Part shown: positions 7,644 to 16,173 of the stretch, one piece after another
Numbering within the stretch: the stretch's first letter is position 1
Layout of the letters: the number at the start of each line of letters is the position of its first letter
Translations under genes and position numbers: made by a program
NCBI GenBank assembly: GCA_015494595.1
Contig: WGAX01000209.1
Coordinates: forward strand, 1-40,794
Direction: 5' to 3'
Length of the DNA: 40,794 nucleotides
Origin: Nitratiruptor sp.
Lineage (GTDB): Bacteria; Campylobacterota; Campylobacteria; Campylobacterales; Nitratiruptoraceae
Notes under the pieces: generated by a model
Database searches by the model: none
The model's input: the letters and a program-made list of their open reading frames with translations, nothing else
What the model was told of the DNA's origin: nothing

Positions 7644-8870
7644 TTAACGCTTAATATCCATTGTCGCCTGAAGAATTTGATCGCTTGTGGTAATTGTTTT
7701 GGCATTTGCTTGGTAAGCTCTTTGGGCAGTCATAAGATTGATAAACTCCTGTGAAATATCTACATTACTCATCTCAAGCATACCACTTCGTACTTTATTA
7801 ATAACTCCCCCCGGAACAATAATAGGTGTAAATGTATTTTGGTTTGGTAAATAGAGATTATCTCCTTTGCGTACAAGGATCTCCTTATCCTTAAAAGTAG
7901 CAACTGCCAAACGGGCTATATCTTTGACCTGCCCATTTGTATAGCTTCCTTTAATAACGCCATCTTCACTCACGCTTACACTCATCAAATCGCCTTTACC
8001 ATATCCATCCTGCTGAGAGTAGAATATAAAATCGGATGCTACCTGTTTCATCTTTTCATAAGAGACTTTAATAGTTAAATTATTTGCCCCATTTGTAAGA
8101 GTATAGGAGAGATTTTGTGTTGCACTTCCAGTAATATTACCATCACTGTCAAATGTCAAAGAGGTACTCTGATCAGTGGTGCCATCATCTAAAAAAGCGT
8201 GTACATCCCACTGATTTGCTCCGCTTTTGACAAAGTAAAAATATAAAACATGCTCATTCCCCAAACTATCATAAGCCGGCATTGTATTAACATAGTTATA
8301 GGAAGAGGAATCATTCCTATCAAACGGTGTAGAGGGTTGCTGTGCGCTAGAGTTGAGATTTGTTGGCTCTTCAAAAATCACTTTGGAAGTAGTTTTGGGA
8401 GGAAGGGAGCTAGGAATAGAAACATTATCCATAGCTCCTGCCATATTCCCATTATCATCTAGTTTCCAACCTTGTAACTTGTAACCAGACTGTGTAACCA
8501 CATCTCCATTTGCATCAATTCTAAAACTTCCATCTCTGGTGTAGTAAGTAAGCTTTGCACTGGGATTTTTTACCATAAAAAATCCCTCGCCATCTAACGC
8601 AAGATTTAAGGGATCATTGGTATTTTTAAAAGAGCCCTGTCCAAAATCTTTTACAGTAGAGCCAACAAAACTTCCTCCACCAATCTCTTTGTTTTTTGGC
8701 GTTCCGGATGCGGCATAGGTTGTAAGAGAGCTTGATATGAGATCTTGAAAATTGACTCTTTCTTGTTTAAAACCTGTGGTATTAACATTGGCAATATTGT
8801 CTGAAATAACAGAGAGCCACTGTTTATTGGAAGTTAATCCCGTATTACCCGTATAGAATGACTGTATCAT
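7644..8870 (-). CDS. flgE: Flagellar hook protein FlgE (short form)
   Basis: FlgE polymerises into the hook, the flexible joint outside the outer membrane. The 408-residue protein has the N-terminal rod/hook signature SDNIANVNTTGFKQ and a central D1/D2 region with LNLALDGEGFFMV and YTRDGSF. The C-terminal helix contains SNVDISQEFINLMTAQRAYQ. Its length matches enterobacterial FlgE (about 400), whereas Campylobacter and Helicobacter hook proteins are usually much longer. It is translationally coupled to flgD by a 4-bp overlap. Confidence 0.96.
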   Translation of the reverse strand: MIQSFYTGNTGLTSNKQWLSVISDNIANVNTTGFKQERVNFQDLISSSLTTYAASGTPKNKEIGGGSFVGSTVKDFGQGSFKNTNDPLNLALDGEGFFMVKNPSAKLTYYTRDGSFRIDANGDVVTQSGYKLQGWKLDDNGNMAGAMDNVSIPSSLPPKTTSKVIFEEPTNLNSSAQQPSTPFDRNDSSSYNYVNTMPAYDSLGNEHVLYFYFVKSGANQWDVHAFLDDGTTDQSTSLTFDSDGNITGSATQNLSYTLTNGANNLTIKVSYEKMKQVASDFIFYSQQDGYGKGDLMSVSVSEDGVIKGSYTNGQVKDIARLAVATFKDKEILVRKGDNLYLPNQNTFTPIIVPGGVINKVRSGMLEMSNVDISQEFINLMTAQRAYQANAKTITTSDQILQATMDIKR

Positions 8871-9523
8871 TTTTCTCCTCCAATTTCTACTATATCACTT
8901 ATTTTAATGCTGCCCTTTTTAAAAAGCACCAATATATCACTTCCATCTTTTTGTATTCCGCTAACTAAGGCAGTAGCATATATATCACTATCGACCTTTT
9001 CATCACCATTTTTAGCTACAACACTTACCTTATAGTATCCATCTGCTATTTGAGGATCATCAATAACAAATTTATACTTTTTTCTTGCCTCTAGATTATT
9101 AAACTCCTTTTGTGCTACGATATTATCCTGTGCATCATACAGATACACTGTGGCATATTGGGCTCTCTTTTTAAGCTCGAACCCTACACTCCCTTTCCCA
9201 TTTTCTATATATGTCTCATCTCCTTTATAGACTACTTTTTTTCCTATCAAATTGGTAGTATTTAAAAACAGCGTATTATTATCATTGAGAGCTTGTACAG
9301 AGTCTTCAAAATTTTTCATAACCTCTAATTCTCTAAGCTTAACAGTATTATCGATAAATTTTGATATATCTTCTGCTTCAAAAGGGTCTTGATACTGAAA
9401 ATAGGTTAAAAGTACTTTTAAAAATCCTTCCTGATCTATTTGCGAGTTATCGTAATCCTCTTTATAGACTGCAATCTCTTTGCCTGTTACGCTTTTGATC
9501 ATATCGATGGGAGTTGTAGCCAT
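8867..9523 (-). CDS. flgD: Hook-cap (hook scaffolding) protein FlgD
   Basis: FlgD caps the growing hook and is shed when the hook is complete. The 218-residue protein carries the conserved N-terminal segment DQEGFLKVLLTYFQYQDPFE (about residues 30-50), the core of the FlgD family. A beta-rich FLN/Tudor-like C-terminal region follows, containing GYYKVSVVA. It lies directly before flgE and overlaps it by 4 bp. Its ATG has an AAGGAT ribosome-binding stretch in the 49-bp gap after fliI. Confidence 0.93.
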   Translation of the reverse strand: MATTPIDMIKSVTGKEIAVYKEDYDNSQIDQEGFLKVLLTYFQYQDPFEAEDISKFIDNTVKLRELEVMKNFEDSVQALNDNNTLFLNTTNLIGKKVVYKGDETYIENGKGSVGFELKKRAQYATVYLYDAQDNIVAQKEFNNLEARKKYKFVIDDPQIADGYYKVSVVAKNGDEKVDSDIYATALVSGIQKDGSDILVLFKKGSIKISDIVEIGGEK

Positions 9524-9572
9524 ACTGATCCTTCATCCAAGAGGTAATAAAAAGATTTTATCCCAAAATGAA

Positions 9573-10898
9573 TTAATTAGACTTTAAAAGCTCCCTATTT
9601 TCGCTACTCTTTAAAGATTGCATCAAATTTTTCAGCTCTGCAAAACTCTCTTGCAAACTTTTGCGTACACTAATTGGCTGCTTGAGATAGTCTAAAAGCT
9701 TATCATAACTCTCTATTGCTTTATCTATTGCAGCAGAAGAGCCCTTTTTATAGAGCCCCATATTAATCATATCCTCAGCCTCTTTATAGGTAGCCAAGAG
9801 ATTGATAAACTCTGCTTGATAAGCAAGCATCTCCTCCTCTACCAATTGGGGAGTCAATCTACTGATACTTTTGAGAGGATCAACTGCAGGAAAGATACGC
9901 TTTTGTGCCATCTCTTTGGATAAGACTATATGCCCATCCAAAAATCCTACTGCAGCATCTGCTACAGGATCACCAGAAAGCTCATCACCCTCAATCAGCA
10001 CAGTATAGATTCCGGTAATGCTTCCCTTCTTGCTAAAAGTTCCTGCCTGCTCTATGATTTTTGGCAAAAGAGAAAAGACAGAAGGTGTGTAACCCTTAGA
10101 AGTTGGAGGCTCCCCTGTAGCCAAACCTATCTCCCGTTGCGCCATAGCAAGTCTGGTTAAAGAGTCTACCAAAAAGAGTACATTCTTTTTTCTATTGGAA
10201 AAGTAGTTTGCAATGGCAATAGCTACATAGACTGCACGCACCTTTGCCAAAGGGGTTTGATCCGAGGTTGCAGCTATTACCACAGATTTTTGCAATCCCT
10301 CTTGCGTAAGGTTATCCTCAATGAACTCTTTTACCTCTCTTCCCCGCTCTCCAATAAGGGCTATAACATTCACATCTGCTTCTGTATAACGGGCAATCAT
10401 TCCCAAAAGGGTACTTTTCCCAACACCAGCACTTGCAAATATTCCTATTCTTTGCCCTTTGCCAATAGTCAAAAGTCCATTAATACTACGAATACCCACA
10501 TCTAAAGGCTCACTTATGCGATCACGCAGCAAAGGGTTAAAAGGATCATTTTTTAAATAGTACTTATTAGTATAGTGCACAAACTCTCTATTTAAGGGAT
10601 TGCCAAAGGCATCAAGCACACACCCTAGCAGATCCTTTCCCACCCCTACGCTAGCTCTTTCTAATGCTGCTTTAATAAAACTTCCAACCTTGATTCCTCT
10701 TGTATCATCATATGCCATCAAGAGAGTCTTTCCCTCTTTAAAACCCACTACTTCTGCCTCTACGCCATTTTCTAAATAGCATAAATCACCTATGGAGACA
10801 TTTGGCAAATAGGCCTCTATAATGGGTCCACTTACGCCAACAATACGCCCTTTTATACTAAATTTAGATAAGTTTTTTAGTCTCTCTTTTAATTTCAT
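9573..10898 (-). CDS. fliI: Flagellar type III export ATPase FliI
   Basis: FliI is the hexameric ATPase that feeds and unfolds substrates at the flagellar export gate. The 441-residue protein resembles F1-ATPase beta. It has an N-terminal beta barrel, a Walker A motif (SAGVGKST, residues 156-163), a Walker B segment ending LFLVDSLTR, and the FliI-specific LATGEPPTSKGYTPSVF stretch. Its ATG lies 35 bp inside the end of fliH, so the two are co-translated. The order fliF-fliH-fliI is classical. The C-terminus is a Ser/Lys-rich helical tail. Confidence 0.97.
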   Translation of the reverse strand: MKLKERLKNLSKFSIKGRIVGVSGPIIEAYLPNVSIGDLCYLENGVEAEVVGFKEGKTLLMAYDDTRGIKVGSFIKAALERASVGVGKDLLGCVLDAFGNPLNREFVHYTNKYYLKNDPFNPLLRDRISEPLDVGIRSINGLLTIGKGQRIGIFASAGVGKSTLLGMIARYTEADVNVIALIGERGREVKEFIEDNLTQEGLQKSVVIAATSDQTPLAKVRAVYVAIAIANYFSNRKKNVLFLVDSLTRLAMAQREIGLATGEPPTSKGYTPSVFSLLPKIIEQAGTFSKKGSITGIYTVLIEGDELSGDPVADAAVGFLDGHIVLSKEMAQKRIFPAVDPLKSISRLTPQLVEEEMLAYQAEFINLLATYKEAEDMINMGLYKKGSSAAIDKAIESYDKLLDYLKQPISVRKSLQESFAELKNLMQSLKSSENRELLKSN

Positions 10899-11550
10899 CT
10901 TTAATCACATCAAGTTTCTCTTTGATTCTATTTTCGATCTTAAAATCAGAAAACTCTATACTAAACTCATTATTGGCTAGCTCTTTGCTTTTTTTAACTT
11001 CTACTCCTTTAAAGAGATCTTTGATCTCCTCATAGAGCTGATCAGAGACCACCACATTCAAAGGCATATAGTTGCTAAAATCGTTCAGAAGATTTTTTAT
11101 GGCATTATAGATTGTCGGAGTATTGTGTTTATCAATGAAAAGAAATTCCAAAACCTCAGCAACATTGTCAAGAAAAATATCTGCAAAACGGTTTAAGAAG
11201 AGTTTATGCTTCTCCTCCAATTTCTCCTCAAGTTCTTGGTATCTCTTTTGCAGTTGCATAATCTCTTGATGTTTTTGCTCTTCAAGCTCCTTCTCTCTCT
11301 TTTTATGCTCCTCTTCGATCTGCCTTTGCAGCTTCTTTGCGGCATCATTAAAACCCTGCTCATAACTTTGCTCAGAGATATTATTGATAAGCTCTTTATA
11401 GTGTTTCTCAAGCTCTTCCATCTTTGCTTGATAAAACTGCTCTATTTGGGCAATTTTATCTTGATCTTGAGGCTCCAGCGAAGTTTTAAGGGAAGCACTC
11501 TCCTTTTTTACCTCCTCAAAGGTTGAAAAATCATCAAGCTCTAACTTCAT
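10864..11550 (-). CDS. fliH: FliH, regulator of the export ATPase
   Basis: FliH tethers FliI to the C ring and controls its ATPase. The 228-residue protein has a charged N-terminus and a very long Glu/Lys-rich coiled coil (about residues 30-120). The C-terminal domain is predicted to resemble the delta subunit of F-ATPase, with VVVSDQLYEEIKDLF. FliH proteins are divergent, but size, coiled coil and position between fliF and fliI make the call secure. It overlaps fliF by 4 bp and fliI by 35 bp. Confidence 0.9.
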   Translation of the reverse strand: MKLELDDFSTFEEVKKESASLKTSLEPQDQDKIAQIEQFYQAKMEELEKHYKELINNISEQSYEQGFNDAAKKLQRQIEEEHKKREKELEEQKHQEIMQLQKRYQELEEKLEEKHKLFLNRFADIFLDNVAEVLEFLFIDKHNTPTIYNAIKNLLNDFSNYMPLNVVVSDQLYEEIKDLFKGVEVKKSKELANNEFSIEFSDFKIENRIKEKLDVIKDEIKRETKKLI

Positions 11551-13151
11551 TTACTCTCTTCTCTCATCCATTTACTTATCATATTTGCCACAATTTCAGG
11601 ATTATCCTCTGCAATCTCTAAAATCTTTTGATATACAGGCTCATTTTCAAAGTTGAAAGCCTCCTCTTCATGCAAAGCTGCAGCAGCCTGGGCCGCCTCA
11701 CCCAAAGGAGATGCTTGCAAAGCTGCTTTTTGCTCTGCCTCAAGCTCACGAAGCTTTGCTCTTTTTTGTCTCATTATCATAAAGGCTATCAAGCCTAAAA
11801 GAGTCAGAGCCATTGCAGCAGCACCACCTATAAGTACATACTTTTGCCCCATCTGCTCTGAAGCATTTGGCGTTATCTGCTCTTGGGAAGTCTCAAAAGG
11901 CACACTAACTACCGTAACAGTATCTCCTCGCTTCTCATCAAAACCAATGGCACTCTTAATAAGTCTCTCAAATGCTGCTAGCTCCTCTTTGCTTCGAGGC
12001 ACATACTCCATCTCTACTGAGCCGTTTTGCTCCTTTTTAATATATTTTCCATCTACCAAAACACCCACACTTATCTTTTTGATCCTAAAAACATTCTGTT
12101 TTGTAACTATAAGAGATTTTGTTACATCATAATTAGTCGTTACATCTTTTTTATTTCTATCTAGTAGAAGATTTTTACTATTTGTATTAATTGTCGCAGG
12201 CACATTAGTAGGGGTACCGGGCGCTCCTGCTTTTTGCTTTTCATATCCTTTAGTTTTCTCTTGAATTTTTCTCTCACTAACTACTGCTACCTTATCTGGA
12301 TCGTAAATTTCATCTCTTTTATGAACCTTTGCAGTCTCTATCTCCACATTGGCACGCACTACCACCTTTTGTGCGCCTAAAGCTCTTGCCAGCATCGATT
12401 GGATGCTCTTTTCAATATCCCTTTTGATCTTTCTTTTAATATCTACTACATCGCCTAGCTCTCTACTCTTCTCCTCTTCAATCCAATCTGAAAGAACTCT
12501 TCCTCTATTATCCACTACTGTTACATTTTGCGGTTTTAGCTTTGCTACTGCGTGGGAAACTAAAAAGATAATAGCTTTTACCTGCTCTTTGCTTAGATCT
12601 TTTCCTGGCCATAAAGAGACGATGACAGAAGCTTTTGCTTCATCCTCTTCTCTTGCAAAGATGGAGTTTTGGGGCAGAGCTATATTTACTTTTGCATCTT
12701 TGATGGCATCTATCTTTTTGATGGTTCTAGCAAGCTCCCCCTCTATAGCTCGCAGGTAGTTGATATTTTCCTGAAAGTGGGTAGCCCCCATTTTAGGCTC
12801 ATTAAAGAGCTCAAAACCAACCTCATTTGAAGAGGGAATCCCTTTAGCAGCAAGTTTGAGTCGAATATCATATATTTTACTCTTTGGTACTAAAATAATA
12901 GAGCCATCCCCTTCCACCTTATATGGAATCTTCTCTTGCTGCAACTCACCTAAAATTTTTCCCGCATCATCAGGACTTAGATTGGTATAGAGTACACCAT
13001 ACTCCTCTTTGCTCAGATCGCGTACCAGTAAAGCAGACAATAAAACAATAATAGCCATTATACTTAACCCCAAAAAAAGGGTTTTAAGAAAGTTGTGATC
13101 TTGAAAGAGTTTACCTGCTCTCTCTTTTATACTGCTAAAATCAATTGCCAA
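11547..13151 (-). CDS. fliF: Flagellar MS-ring protein FliF
   Basis: FliF forms the inner-membrane MS ring that holds the export gate and the FliG ring. The 534-residue protein has membrane helices at about residues 24-44 and 440-460. The YscJ/FliF ring-building domain carries YGVLYTNLSPDDAGKI and the following IPYKVE element, and a second periplasmic domain follows. The C-terminal tail after FENEPVYQKI forms the FliG-binding helix. The start is TTG with an AAGG ribosome-binding stretch, 9 bp after fliE. Length is normal. Confidence 0.96.
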   Translation of the reverse strand: MAIDFSSIKERAGKLFQDHNFLKTLFLGLSIMAIIVLLSALLVRDLSKEEYGVLYTNLSPDDAGKILGELQQEKIPYKVEGDGSIILVPKSKIYDIRLKLAAKGIPSSNEVGFELFNEPKMGATHFQENINYLRAIEGELARTIKKIDAIKDAKVNIALPQNSIFAREEDEAKASVIVSLWPGKDLSKEQVKAIIFLVSHAVAKLKPQNVTVVDNRGRVLSDWIEEEKSRELGDVVDIKRKIKRDIEKSIQSMLARALGAQKVVVRANVEIETAKVHKRDEIYDPDKVAVVSERKIQEKTKGYEKQKAGAPGTPTNVPATINTNSKNLLLDRNKKDVTTNYDVTKSLIVTKQNVFRIKKISVGVLVDGKYIKKEQNGSVEMEYVPRSKEELAAFERLIKSAIGFDEKRGDTVTVVSVPFETSQEQITPNASEQMGQKYVLIGGAAAMALTLLGLIAFMIMRQKRAKLRELEAEQKAALQASPLGEAAQAAAALHEEEAFNFENEPVYQKILEIAEDNPEIVANMISKWMREESK

Positions 13152-13160
13152 TGATGCACC

Positions 13161-13445
13161 TTATACTTGCATTCGCATAATCTCTTGATAGGCTTCAAGA
13201 GCTTTATTTCGTATCTCTGTAGCTAAACGAAGAGAGATATCTGCCTTTTCCACCGTTGCCATCAATGCAACCATATTATCCACTTTTCCTTGCATCAACC
13301 TCTCTTTTGCTTGAGTAGCTGCTTGCAAATCACCATTGACATCTGCAACAAATTTTTCTACTAGATCAAGAAAACCGCTCTCACTACCTCTTTGCGTTTG
13401 TGTCACATCTGACGCTAAAACATTTGTTATACTCTCAATTTGCAT
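13161..13445 (-). CDS. fliE: Flagellar hook-basal body protein FliE
   Basis: FliE is the first rod-type protein and joins the MS ring and export gate to the rod. The 94-residue product has family-typical helices, including VADVNGDLQAATQAKERLMQG and the C-terminal LRLATEIRNKALEAYQEIMR. It lies in the common order flgB-flgC-fliE-fliF with a 10-bp gap after flgC. Confidence 0.95.
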   Translation of the reverse strand: MQIESITNVLASDVTQTQRGSESGFLDLVEKFVADVNGDLQAATQAKERLMQGKVDNMVALMATVEKADISLRLATEIRNKALEAYQEIMRMQV

Positions 13446-13455
13446 TGACTATCCT

Positions 13456-13863
13456 TTATACTTTTATAATCTCCAAGCTTTTGAGTAACATATCTTTTTG
13501 GGTATTAAAAGCGGTAAGATTGGCTTCATATGTACGCATTGCTGAAATCATATCCACCATCTCTCTCATTGGATCAATATTAGGAAGTTTTACATATCCA
13601 TTCTTATCTGCAAGAGGGTTTGTAGGATCATATTTTAATTTGAAAGGAGCAGGATCTGCTACCACCTTTTTTATAGTCACCTTTGAAAGAGTAATATCTT
13701 GCTCTTTATCCAACACCTCTTCAAAAATAGGAATTTTTCTTCTATAAGGCTGCCCTTTATCATCGACAGAGTTCACATTAGCCATATTACTAGCAATAAT
13801 ATCCATACGGTACTTTTGTACAGAAAGTCCTGTTTGTGCAACCTCCAATCCCTTAAATAGCAT
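13456..13863 (-). CDS. flgC: Proximal rod protein FlgC
   Basis: FlgC is a proximal rod subunit. The 135-residue protein starts with LEVAQTGLSVQKYRMDIIAS and the rod signature NMANVNSVDDKGQPYRR. It ends with DPMREMVDMISAMRTYEANL, the conserved C-terminal helix of rod proteins. It lies 2 bp after flgB. Length is normal for FlgC. Confidence 0.96.
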   Translation of the reverse strand: MLFKGLEVAQTGLSVQKYRMDIIASNMANVNSVDDKGQPYRRKIPIFEEVLDKEQDITLSKVTIKKVVADPAPFKLKYDPTNPLADKNGYVKLPNIDPMREMVDMISAMRTYEANLTAFNTQKDMLLKSLEIIKV

Positions 13864-13865
13864 CT

Positions 13866-14231
13866 CTATCTCCCATTGATGACAATTTTAAATTTTTCAA
13901 ACTCTTTCTTTAGATTCTCTGCCAATGCCTTATACATTATGGCACTCTCTGCAAGTTTTGCCAGCTCCTCTTGAATATCTACACGGTTATCATCATATCC
14001 ACGCACATTACTAAGCTCTATCTCCTCAAACTTTTTATCTTGGTTTGTAGGATCTAGATGTCTGCTACTACTCTTTTTAAGAGGTAAACTCTTTTGCAAC
14101 TCCTGAGCAAAAACAAGATCCTTTGCTCTAAAACCGGGAGTATCTGCATTGGCAATGTTGCCCTCAATCACTTGACTTCTTTTAAGATAAAAAGAGGCCA
14201 TACCACTCAGCTTATCAATTGTCTCCCACAT
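13866..14231 (-). CDS. flgB: Proximal rod protein FlgB
   Basis: FlgB is the most proximal rod subunit, next to FliE. The 121-residue protein has the N-terminal rod motif EGNIANADTPGFRAKDLVF, a variable middle with DNRVDIQEEL, and the C-terminal helix with IMYKALAENLKKEFEKFK. Its start lies 17 bp inside the 3' end of the TPR gene, so the two are coupled. Confidence 0.95.
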   Translation of the reverse strand: MWETIDKLSGMASFYLKRSQVIEGNIANADTPGFRAKDLVFAQELQKSLPLKKSSSRHLDPTNQDKKFEEIELSNVRGYDDNRVDIQEELAKLAESAIMYKALAENLKKEFEKFKIVINGR

Positions 14232-16173
14232 TCTCTTCCTTTATCTTCTGCTGCAATAAGCTATCTTCTATTGCAACTTTTGCCAACATATACCAGCTGT
14301 TGTTACACCCTTTTGCTTTAGTAAGCATCTCTCTAGCATAATCGATTTTACCAATTCTAACATAAGAAAGAGATAATATACTATTTAAAAAGCAGTCACG
14401 CTGAATAAAAGTGGCTATTGGACTTAAAAGGTTGATAAGATCCCCATAACGCTCCTTTTCTAGCAGCTTTTGAGCAAATAGCTGAACAAATTTCTTGACT
14501 ACCTCATCTTTCAAGTACGTTTGGGCAATAAATTTCTTTTGCTGAGCTAAAAACTGCGTATCCAATCGATTATGCCTCATTGACAAAACATTAGCAAAAA
14601 TATCTCTATAAAGCTCATTTTTGGGACAAAACTGCACAAGCTTCTTATAAACTTCCTCACAAGAGGCATCTGCCACAAAGCAAACCTTTGCATAAAGCTT
14701 TAAAAAATTGCAAGAAGTAAAAGAGTGCTTTTGTAAGATCTGTAATGCTTGAGTAAATTTTCGATTCTCATAAAGAGCCTCTACATAGCGCATAACACTC
14801 TTTTGGTTGGGATGATCTTTATAAATTTTTGCCAAAAGCTTTAGACGCAATGACTCCTTTTTACATTTATGAAGATAAACAGCAATATTATAAAGAGTAG
14901 CAGGCTCAAAAACTTTATAGAAAAACTCAGGATTTGCTTCATATAAAAGACAGATATAAGCACCATTTTTAGAGTCATTTATATATGTTGTCCATAAACG
15001 GCGAAAATACTCAATCTGCTCAAACTTTAATTTTTTGGGAAAAAGCAATGAGAGCTCCCAACTCAATCGCTTATACAGCTTCTCACTGCCAATTTCAAAA
15101 GTCTCCATACCAAAATTGGCCAGTGCAAAAACTCCTATATAGCTATTTCTATATTTGACAAGGGTTTGGGCAATGAAATGGAGTGGATCTTGCAAAAAAA
15201 GTGCATCTGGCATATATTTTTTGATATAGTGACGAGCATTTTTATCTTTTTTTATAATAAAAAGGAGCTTCAACTTTGCAATCGTAGCAAACTCAGAATC
15301 GGGAAAACTTTTAATAAGACGAACATAGTAGTTTATACTTCCATGATAATCTTTTTCCAAAAATTTTATATCTCCCAAACGCAAAAGACTCCTTTGCACA
15401 ACCTCTTTGTTTTTTATGTAATTTAAAATTCGACGAAAGAGCATCTGCGCAAATTGTAAATCACCATTCCTATAAGCAGTCTCAGCAACAAGATAGTAGT
15501 AAGAGGGATTATCGATTAAAAAACTCTCAAAATCTTTATATGTCTGCTTAAAATAACTTAATGCTTTTGGATACTCTTTTTTAGCAAAATAGTACATCCC
15601 CTGTAAAAATATAAACTCTTTTTGCTGACTTTTACTTAAGTTCTCTATACTCAAAATAAGCATATACTTTGTAGCCAAATCTATACGCTCTAACCACACA
15701 GCCGTACGCAACAATCCCATAATAATAGGAAGTTTTTCCTGCTTTGTGGCTGCTTTTTGCAAAGCCATCTTATACAGAGCAAAAGCACGCTCATAAAAAC
15801 CCAAATGCTCATAAATTTTAGCTTTAAGAGTATAAAATTTATAGTTTTTCTCCCCTCCTCTAGCCAGATAGAGGTTGAGGTAGTTTAGCGCAGACCAAAA
15901 ATATCTCTTTTCACCAACTCTTTTGCCAATATAAAGATAGGTATTGGCCAACATAAAAAGAGCGGGCAAATAGTAAGGAGATTGAGGAAATTTTGCCACA
16001 TAGGCAAGCTCATCTAAAGCTTGATAATAAGAGCCGTAATGAAAATCCCTCACAGCATGCTTAAAAACATAAGCGATCCTCTTTTCATTGGAAAGACTCT
16101 TTGTAGTAGTATTTACCTCTTCGCCATACACAAAAGCAATAAATACAAAAATTACAATACTATACTTTAACAT
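14215..16173 (-). CDS. Large exported TPR-repeat protein embedded among flagellar genes (PflA-like candidate)
   Basis: The 652-residue protein has a clear signal peptide (about residues 1-17, ending VYG), so it acts in the periplasm. The rest is helical and TPR-like, with many Tyr/Phe/Leu-rich pairs, for example around residues 130-145 and 200-300. Several cysteines lie in the second half. It is tightly coupled to fliK (14-bp overlap) and flgB (17-bp overlap), so a flagellar job is very likely. Campylobacterota motors use periplasmic TPR-type proteins, notably PflA, to build the disk that holds stators. Size, export signal and repeats match that idea, but I cannot recognise PflA by sequence. 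It could instead be a novel basal-body or P-ring-zone protein. Confidence 0.65.
   Translation of the reverse strand: MLKYSIVIFVFIAFVYGEEVNTTTKSLSNEKRIAYVFKHAVRDFHYGSYYQALDELAYVAKFPQSPYYLPALFMLANTYLYIGKRVGEKRYFWSALNYLNLYLARGGEKNYKFYTLKAKIYEHLGFYERAFALYKMALQKAATKQEKLPIIMGLLRTAVWLERIDLATKYMLILSIENLSKSQQKEFIFLQGMYYFAKKEYPKALSYFKQTYKDFESFLIDNPSYYYLVAETAYRNGDLQFAQMLFRRILNYIKNKEVVQRSLLRLGDIKFLEKDYHGSINYYVRLIKSFPDSEFATIAKLKLLFIIKKDKNARHYIKKYMPDALFLQDPLHFIAQTLVKYRNSYIGVFALANFGMETFEIGSEKLYKRLSWELSLLFPKKLKFEQIEYFRRLWTTYINDSKNGAYICLLYEANPEFFYKVFEPATLYNIAVYLHKCKKESLRLKLLAKIYKDHPNQKSVMRYVEALYENRKFTQALQILQKHSFTSCNFLKLYAKVCFVADASCEEVYKKLVQFCPKNELYRDIFANVLSMRHNRLDTQFLAQQKKFIAQTYLKDEVVKKFVQLFAQKLLEKERYGDLINLLSPIATFIQRDCFLNSILSLSYVRIGKIDYAREMLTKAKGCNNSWYMLAKVAIEDSLLQQKIKEENVGDN

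Noticed and set aside
9524..9572. Sigma-54 promoter in front of flgD-flgE
   Set aside because: Hook genes in Campylobacterota often use sigma-54, but no GG-N10-GC type pair with proper context was found in this gap or in the others of the flagellar block.
11206..11526. Leu/Phe-rich plus-strand open frame that looks like a membrane protein
   Set aside because: It is the antisense of the Glu/Lys-rich coiled coil of fliH; such codons read as Leu/Phe on the other strand.
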